Part shown: positions 58,203 to 64,000 of the stretch, piece after piece
Layout: each line of letters begins with the position of its first letter
Numbering within the stretch: position 1 is the first letter of the stretch
Assembly (NCBI GenBank): GCA_030620095.1
Contig: JAUTXW010000204.1
Coordinates: 868,001 to 932,000 of the forward strand
Length of the DNA stretch: 64,000 nucleotides
Direction: 5' to 3'
Source of the DNA: Kuschelorhynchus macadamiae
Lineage: Eukaryota; Arthropoda; Insecta; Coleoptera; Curculionidae
The notes under the pieces: generated by a model
Seen by the model: only the letters and a program-made list of their open reading frames with translations
What the model was told of the DNA's origin: nothing
Database searches by the model: none
Program-made: the position numbers and the translations under genes

Positions 58203-60590
58203 GTGATTGATTACAATACCTCCTTCGTAAAAGGGAAGTATTGTAATCGTGAAAAATCACCCACTGAGATTTTTTTAGATCTTTACGTTTTAGGGTCCCT
58301 ACATGCCGGAAAACATGTTTTCTCAATTCCGTCGGTCTGTTTGTCGGTCTGTCTGTTCGCGGCAAAGCTAAAAAACTATTATCCCAATTGACTTCAAACT
58401 TTGGTCAGAAATTAACGGTCGTATGGGGATGACATAGTAATATTTTGGTAAAAATCCAATATGGCACAACAAAATTATTACCAAAAAACTACTTAATCGA
58501 TTTATCTCAAATTCTGCACAAAAATCAAATATTATATAGAAATCAACTGGCAAAATTTTGGTAGGAATCCAAGATGGTGGAACGAATGGCTGCTTAATAA
58601 AGTATTTAAAAACTAGTAAAACTGTGGTACTAATTCAAAATGGCGGGCCAAATAAAATATTTGTAATCGTGCGTCCCTAGATACAAAAAAAATTGTTTTA
58701 TCAATTCCGTCGGCCTCTCTGTCTGTTTGTCTATCTGTCTGATATTTCGCGGCATAGCCTAAAAACTACTCATCAAATTGACTTCAAATTTTAGACAAAA
58801 ATTAAGGGTCATATGGGGATCATCTAGTAATATTTTTGTAAAAGTCCAATATGGAAACAAAATGGCGTCCTAGTAAAATGTTAAAAAAATTATTACCAAA
58901 AAACTACTTATCAAATTTATCTCAAGCAAAAATCAAGTATTGTGTAGAAATCAACTGGTAAAATTTTGGTACGAATTCACAATGGTGGAACAAAATGACG
59001 GCCTAATAAAGTATTTAAAAATTCAGCCTGAAAACATTACTTAATTGGTTAATTTTAAACTGTGTACCATAACTATTGTGGCATAGAGATCAATTAGTAA
59101 AAATGGCGGCAAAATAAAATATTTCTGATTGCGAAAAAAATCAGTCTCTCAGATTTTACATATATTCAGAATTTAGCGCCTTAGATGACAATGATGATTT
59201 TTTACAATTCCGACGGTCCGTCTGTCGGTTTTTCTATATGTCCGTCAGTTCGCGGCATTGCTTAAAAGAACTTATCAGACTGATTTCAAATTTTAGCCAA
59301 AAAATAAGGGTCATATGGGAATGCCTTGGTAATATTTTGGTAAAAATCCAATAAGAAAAACAAAATGGCTGCTTATACAGTTTCTCTTGAATTTTGCACA
59401 AATATCAAGTATTATGTAGAAATCAACTGATAAAATTTTGGTACAGATACAAGATGGCAGAAGAAAATGGCGGCTTAATAAAATATCTAAAAATTGAGAC
59501 TGAGTTTAAGTTGTGTACCATAATTTACTGTGGTATAGAGATGAACTAGTAGAACTGTGGTTCTAGTTCAAGATAACGGAACAAAATGGCGGCCAAATAA
59601 AATATTTGTAATTGTGAAGAAAAATCAATTTCTCAGGTTTACATTTTTTGAATTCAGCGTCCCTAAATGCCAAAAAATACGATTTGTCAATTCTGTCTCT
59701 TTGTCAGTTCGCGGCATATCTTAAAAACTACTCATTGGATTGACGTCAAAATTAGTCAAAAATTAAGGATCATATGGGGATGACCTGGTAATATTTTGGT
59801 AAAAATTCAATATGGAAAACAAAATGGCAGCCTAGTGAAATGTTAAAAAAAATTTAGACTAAAAAAACACTTATTCTATTTATCTCAAATTTTGCACAAG
59901 TGGTAAAATTTTGGTACGAATCCAAGATGGCGGAACAAAATAGCGGCTTAATAAAATATTTAAAAATTCAGCCTGAAAAGACTACTTAATAGACTGATTT
60001 CAAATGGTGTGGCATAACTAATTGTGATATAGAGATTAACTAGTAAAACTGTGGTACTAATTTAAGATGGCAAATAAAAGATTTTGTAATCGTGAAGAAA
60101 TTAAACTCTCAGGTTTTACATATTTTCTGGTTTTAGCGTCCTCAGATGTTAAAAAATATTTTTATCAATTCGATCGATTCGTCTGTTTCTCAGTTCGCAG
60201 TGTAGCGAAAAAAATAATCAGAATGACGTAGAATTTTGCACAAAAATCAAGCGTTACATAGTAATGAAGTAGTAACATTTTGGTGTCAATATAAGATAGC
60301 AAAACAAAATGGCGGCCTAATAAAATATTAAAAAAAAAAATAAAAATAAAATACTTATTAGATTAATTTTAAATTTAGTGTAAGCATTAAGTGTGATATA
60401 GGGATAGACTGGTACGAATTCAACATAACGTAACTAAATTGTGGTGTGTGTCAATGTAAAAACTACTTTTGAATTGATTTTAAATTATGCCCAAAAATCA
60501 AGTGTGGCAGAGGTAGAAACTGGTAGGATTCCAATATGATGGATTAAAATAACGCTTGATTAAAATATTTAAAAAGAGTCTATAGGTGTA
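58203..60590 (-). repeat. Satellite B array, reverse orientation
   Basis: It opens with an inverted repeat GATTACAATAC...GTATTGTAATC (58209-58248). GACAGAC-type boxes ending in TTCGCGGCA recur near 58356, 58749, 59250, 59707 and 60194, so larger units are about 400-500 bp. Within them, AAGATGGCGGAACAAAATGGC-type cores and CAAAATTTTGGTA-type steps recur about every 140 bp. Divergence rises toward 60.6 kb. No genes are present in it. Confidence 0.85.
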
Positions 60591-61899
60591 ACTGTACTGA
60601 ATTAAATTGGGTCACACTTCACTATTCCTAAAAAAAGGAAAAATTCATAACTACGGAACTTCCGGGTAAAGGAAATTTCCCGATTTCTTTCAACAAGGTA
60701 TCAGCTGTTTTTAAATTCTTTAGAGTAATTTTTCATTGATAATGGCAATAGAAAGATTATTTTAAAAAATGCCACTCTCAACAAAAATTACACCTATATG
60801 TCAAAATAGTCCCTATATCCATACAAATTAAAAGTTGAAATCAGTTTCAGTTTAGCTCGGAAATAATTTAACAGATACTTAAAAAATGTCATTAATATAG
60901 CTACTCATATCAGTTTCAGAATAATCTCTCTATAAAAATTACAAAAATGGCAGTACGAAAACAACCAAATATTGTTGAAGTAATAAGTGCCAAAAATAAT
61001 ATTTTACGTATTAAAAAGAGATAAACTCGTATTAATATGTTTAGGAATGAAAAAAAAATGATAATGACAAAAAATGTTTAGGACACTCTGTTAAAAAACC
61101 TTCCCGCTAAAAATACAGCAAACATGGAGATTTCTAAAACCTAAAACGAATTCACTTTTTCCTCGTCATTTTTTCCTCCCGTTACGACAGTTTTTTTATT
61201 AACATAAACATATTGATTCCCGTAAAGATAAAAAATGACATTAAACGTCCTGAGAGTAAATTTTATTTTATATCTGACACAGCTGTAATCTGAGACGGAC
61301 ACAAAAACGGTTTTAACAACTAAAAGGGACCGTGTTTTTACGTTCCGTGGGACAGTAAAAAATATATGAGTTGCCTATCAAAAAAGAGAGCTGACCTACA
61401 AGGGATTTCTGATATAATTATTAAACTCCTGGCCACAAATAGTACATCAAGAATTTTTTGTATCAAAGTTCAAAAATGGACATTTGAATTGCGAAACGCA
61501 ATATCGAGATGCAGTTTCTGGTGTTCGTCTCGCCGATCTGTTGGGTATGTGCTTCTACTTGCGTGACTGCATATAAGAAATAGTACATACAGGGCGTGAA
61601 ATAATATCCCTGCATTTTTGGAAAAGTTTGTTATCGCCTATAATTCCCCAAATATTTTTAAAATTTTTTTGCTTCTGACCAAAATGATCTTTGACGAAAT
61701 AAAAAAAAAACAATTTTTAGCGATTTTCGATTTTTTCGTTTGTTTGCAATGTACGTACATTTTGACATATTCATACAAGTGAAGCATTAACGCATTAACC
61801 TGTATACAAAACAAGTCATTATCACCTAATTTATGATCAGTAGTTATACCGTTTATCACATCATATCCCAAAACATTAATCCAAGTAAATATAAACAGA
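60591..61899. other. AT-rich stretch, no recognised gene
   Basis: Short open frames (such as 61366-61566 plus and 61638-61871 minus) show no known motif. Sequence of satellite B type fades out near 60600. Confidence 0.35.
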
Positions 61900-62262
61900 T
61901 AAACTTAGTAATTAGATCTGTGATAAGAAGAGCAAAAAGTGAATGGGTAGGGGAGGAATGCAAGGAAATAGAAAGGATGCAAGTGCTATACGCTACCTAA
62001 AGAGAACTTAAAAAACTTAAAGAAGCAGCCGGGGTGTATAAACACAAGACACCCTCAATCAGATTTATGATCATTAGTGGATGGCAATAACCTTCAGAGA
62101 GTCTCTCAATACAAGTATTTAGGAAGCTGGTTTCAGGAAAAATGGAATCCCGATAGAGAGATAAGATGTCGAATTGAAATTGCCCGAAGTACATTCCAGA
62201 AATATAAAAAGCTTCTGACAAATCGTGACGTTCATATAAAACTAAGAATGTGATATTTCTAA
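61900..62262 (+). pseudogene. LINE reverse transcriptase C-terminal fragment (RTE-like)
   Basis: From about 61910 the translation gives RSVIRRAKSEWVGEECKEIE. Further on it gives NLQRVSQYKYLGSWFQEKWN, REIRCRIEIARSTFQKYKKL and LTNRDVHIKLRM. The V-x-x-YKYLG...(D)xEIxxRIxxAR...F block is the post-palm region of RTE/R4-type reverse transcriptases, often annotated as craniofacial development protein 2-like. A frame change lies between the two parts and the palm motifs are absent. It is a short dead fragment. Confidence 0.65.
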
Positions 62263-62289
62263 TAAAGAATTTAAAAAACATTACTAAAA

Positions 62290-62381
62290 AAATACTTGGA
62301 CAGTGGGATTAAAATTTTGCACAAAAATTAAGTGTTATATAGGGGTAAACAAGTAGAATTTTGAGAATTAAATGTCAAGCC
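62290..62381 (-). repeat. Diverged satellite B piece
   Basis: ATTTTGCACAAAAATTAAGTG and GGGGTAAACAAGTAGAATTTTG are satellite B landmarks in reverse sense. It is interrupted by the short TIR element that follows. Confidence 0.5.
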
Positions 62382-62659
62382 AATCCGTAAATGTGGCGCC
62401 ACTTGCGGTGAATTACTTAAATTGAGGGGCGTCATTCAAAATGTCAGAGTATAAACAAATTTTGTTGGTGTGAGCTCTCCTAGCTCCATGGTAGAGCATT
62501 GGAGTTACATTGAAGAGGGCGTATTTTAAATATTTAGTCCTTTTATTTTGGGTTGATGTAAAAAAGTGCATATTTAATAAAACAATAAAAATAACCTATA
62601 ATATAACAATAAAAAGACATTTATGCAAATTGCTGCAAGTGGCGCCAAAGTTACGGATT
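62382..62659. mobile_element. 278-bp TIR element carrying a tRNA-like box
   Basis: Inverted ends AATCCGTAAATGTGGCGCC (62382 onward) and GGCGCCAAAGTTACGGATT (to 62659) match over about 25 bp with two mismatches. In between is a tRNA-like stretch with a good A box. It lies between two diverged satellite B pieces. No convincing target duplication is visible. It may be a MITE that captured a tRNA-like or SINE head, or two nested elements. Confidence 0.6.
62481..62491 (+). promoter_or_regulatory. RNA polymerase III A-box-like motif
   Basis: TAGCTCCATGG, followed by TAGAGCATTGG, resembles the D-arm/A-box of a tRNA (TRGYnnAnnnG). The expected B box near 62520-62535 is degenerate (GGGCGTATTTTAAAT), so this is not called as a tRNA gene. 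Confidence 0.45.
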
Positions 62660-62860
62660 CTTATGAGATTTAATCGCTCCTGAATTTTGATGGCTATTAT
62701 AATGAAACAGAAAGGTGGCCTAATGAAAAGTTTATAAAATCAGTATCACAATACTACTTATACTTATTCGATTAACATCAAATTTTGCACAAAAATCATG
62801 TGAAAAATAGTGATAACTTGCAAAACTCTAGTGCGATGCCTACATAATGAAAAAATGGAA
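62660..62860 (-). repeat. Diverged satellite B piece
   Basis: AAAGGTGGCCTAATGAAAAG, ATCAAATTTTGCACAAAAAT and AACTTGCAAAACTCTAGTGC continue the satellite B pattern in reverse sense after the TIR element. Confidence 0.45.
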
Positions 62861-63059
62861 GATTAAAGAAATTAAAGAGTACGTTAAAATAACACGGATC
62901 TGGATCCGTGCGATTAACTAAAACACAGACGAAAAAAAACGAACTTAACATAATATCTGGTGCTTGTAAAAAAGCAAAAAAGTAAAATGGCTACACAAAT
63001 AACACTATAGAGAAAGCTATTAATGCACAGAGTTCTCGAATAACGAACCCCAAAAATTA

Positions 63060-63250
63060 TGAACCGGGAAGGCACCAAGTAAGCTTATCATATGTAAAGG
63101 GCACAACATACAAAATCGGAAGGATTCTTAGAAAACATAACATATAAACATTATACAAATCCCAAACAACCATAATATAAGATTACAAAACATATCTGTT
63201 CCGAGTCGACGACAAAAAATTCTAGCCAAATTTACAGAACTGGGTGATGG
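63060..63250 (+). pseudogene. Penelope-like element linker fragment
   Basis: The translation gives VSLSYVKGTTYKIGRILRKH, a stop, then TLYKSQTTII. The Penelope-like segment between reverse transcriptase and endonuclease typically reads L-P-Y-V-K-G-T-T-D-K-I-x-R-I-L-x-K-x-x-I-x-T. The match is good over about 25 residues but frames and stops follow, and neither RT nor GIY-YIG sequence is recognised beside it. It is a short dead piece, and the call rests on the motif alone. Confidence 0.5.
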
Positions 63251-63329
63251 TGAACCATAATCCAGCAAATAGAAAATAGAAACTATAATTAGGCCAAGGT
63301 TCTCCAGCAGTTTTAAGTTGAGAACATAA

Positions 63330-64000
63330 TGTTTAGTGTTGCTAAAAGTGACTCAGTCACTAACGGCACAGCAACTGAGTGTTAATATTGATCAACTGCA
63401 AATTGAAATCTTAGTAGGTCCTACATTTTCCAGACCAGGCTCAATTGACATAATAATGGCAGCCAGAAGCTTTGGCGAAATAATTTTGGAAAGACTGCAT
63501 AATACAAGCTAGCGACTGCCGAATCAAGAAACTGAATTAGGGTGGATTTTATCAGGAAACACATCAAGAATCGAAAAATATGTACTTCAGCTGTCAAACA
63601 CGCATTGATAAAGACGAGCTACTAACTTCTGGGAAGACATAACTGAACAAATCCAAGATAGAGGAAAAACAATATTGTGAAAATACCACATGAAATCAAA
63701 ACTGCACTTACACAGTCCGAATTCTATTCAACAGTTAAGTAGAACAACTTTGGTTATCAAAATCACGTGCCACAGCCAGACTATTGCAACTTATTACTTA
63801 TCAAAAATCCATGGACGAATACAGATAATTAGCACTTAGCTTAGTAGATATAGGTCGACCAGTTTCTCAATATGACCTCACAACAGGAACATGGAATCGC
63901 ATATACTTCTTCTGTTTGGAAAGGAATAATGCCCAATTTTGTTATGTGTGTTGAAGATTGTACGCATGTTGGTTCAACGAAGTATTCTTGCAATTTTGTC
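63330..64000 (+). pseudogene. BEL/Pao retrotransposon protease-RT region fragment
   Basis: The translation gives FSRPGSIDIIMAARSFGEII, LERLHNTS and then, after a stop and frame change, ETELGWILSG. In BEL/Pao polyproteins the protease region reads I-D-x-L-L-G-A-D-x-Y-x-x-I-I...Q-x-T-x-L-G-W-I-L-S-G just before the RT. Downstream text (LLTSGKT, FWEDI and later pieces) fits the start of the RT region loosely. The catalytic protease Asp region is upstream and not clear, and the GAD step reads MAA. The fragment runs off the right edge of the window. It is dead because of stops and frameshifts. Confidence 0.6.

Noticed and set aside
58134..58391. 85-codon open frame spanning the hAT end and satellite B
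   Set aside because: It crosses an element border and uses a satellite end, so there is no gene logic.
62471..62545. tRNA gene
   Set aside because: The A box is good, but the B box, anticodon stem and acceptor pairing are not convincing.

Overview
The window is AT-rich, repeat-dominated animal nuclear DNA. It holds degenerate transposon genes of families common in insects, namely hAT, Tc1/mariner-like, Penelope-like, several LINE clades, Gypsy and BEL/Pao. Some have small introns, and there are long (AT)n tracts and complex satellites. I found no bacterial operons, rRNA, canonical tRNA or CRISPR, and no host gene I can name. My best guess is a large repeat-rich insect genome, possibly a beetle. 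That guess rests on the repeat styles only and is weak.

Layout. At 0.26-3.3 kb lies a decayed hAT element, and at 16.9-18.1 kb an internally deleted relative of it. At 5.5-6.2 kb two Penelope-like 3' ends face each other in inverted orientation, each with a hammerhead-like core. At 6.6-11.1 kb lie remnants of a PIN/XPG-like gene, a LINE reverse transcriptase, a second Penelope-like element and a LINE ORF1. At 12.2-16.2 kb a minus-strand LINE is split by a 2.3-kb mariner-like element with ~500-bp inverted termini and a TA duplication. At 19.5-21.9 kb is a GTF2IRD2/ZBED-like hAT. At 23.7-27.3 kb a second long-TIR mariner-like element sits between two (AT)n tracts and runs into satellite A. At 29.1-34.7 kb is a complete but mutated Gypsy-type LTR retrotransposon on the minus strand, with a 4-bp duplication.

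The right half is satellite-rich. Satellite A (units of about 240-280 bp) is at 35.1-36.0, 43.4-44.4 and 46.4-46.6 kb. A family of AT-rich repeats of about 1.3-1.4 kb fills 36.4-42.8 kb. Duplicated mariner tail fragments lie at 47.6-48.7, 51.7-52.2 and 54.2-54.4 kb. Satellite B, a composite repeat with ~139-bp subunits and a terminal hairpin, lies at 18.9-19.3 and 49.8-51.3 kb in one orientation and at 55.3-55.5 and 58.2-60.6 kb in the other, with diverged pieces near 62.3-62.9 kb. A foldback-like element whose arms are 20-bp tandem repeats lies at 53.4-54.2 kb. A third hAT type occupies 55.5-58.2 kb. The end of the window holds an RTE-like LINE fragment, a short TIR element carrying a tRNA-like A box, a Penelope-like fragment and a BEL/Pao fragment.

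Almost every coding stretch carries stops, frameshifts or deletions, so the genes do not form a working pathway. The window reads as a record of nested insertions and satellite amplification. The items most worth a second look are the foldback-like element, the ribozyme-like cores in two unrelated repeats, and the hairpin-ended higher-order structure of satellite B.
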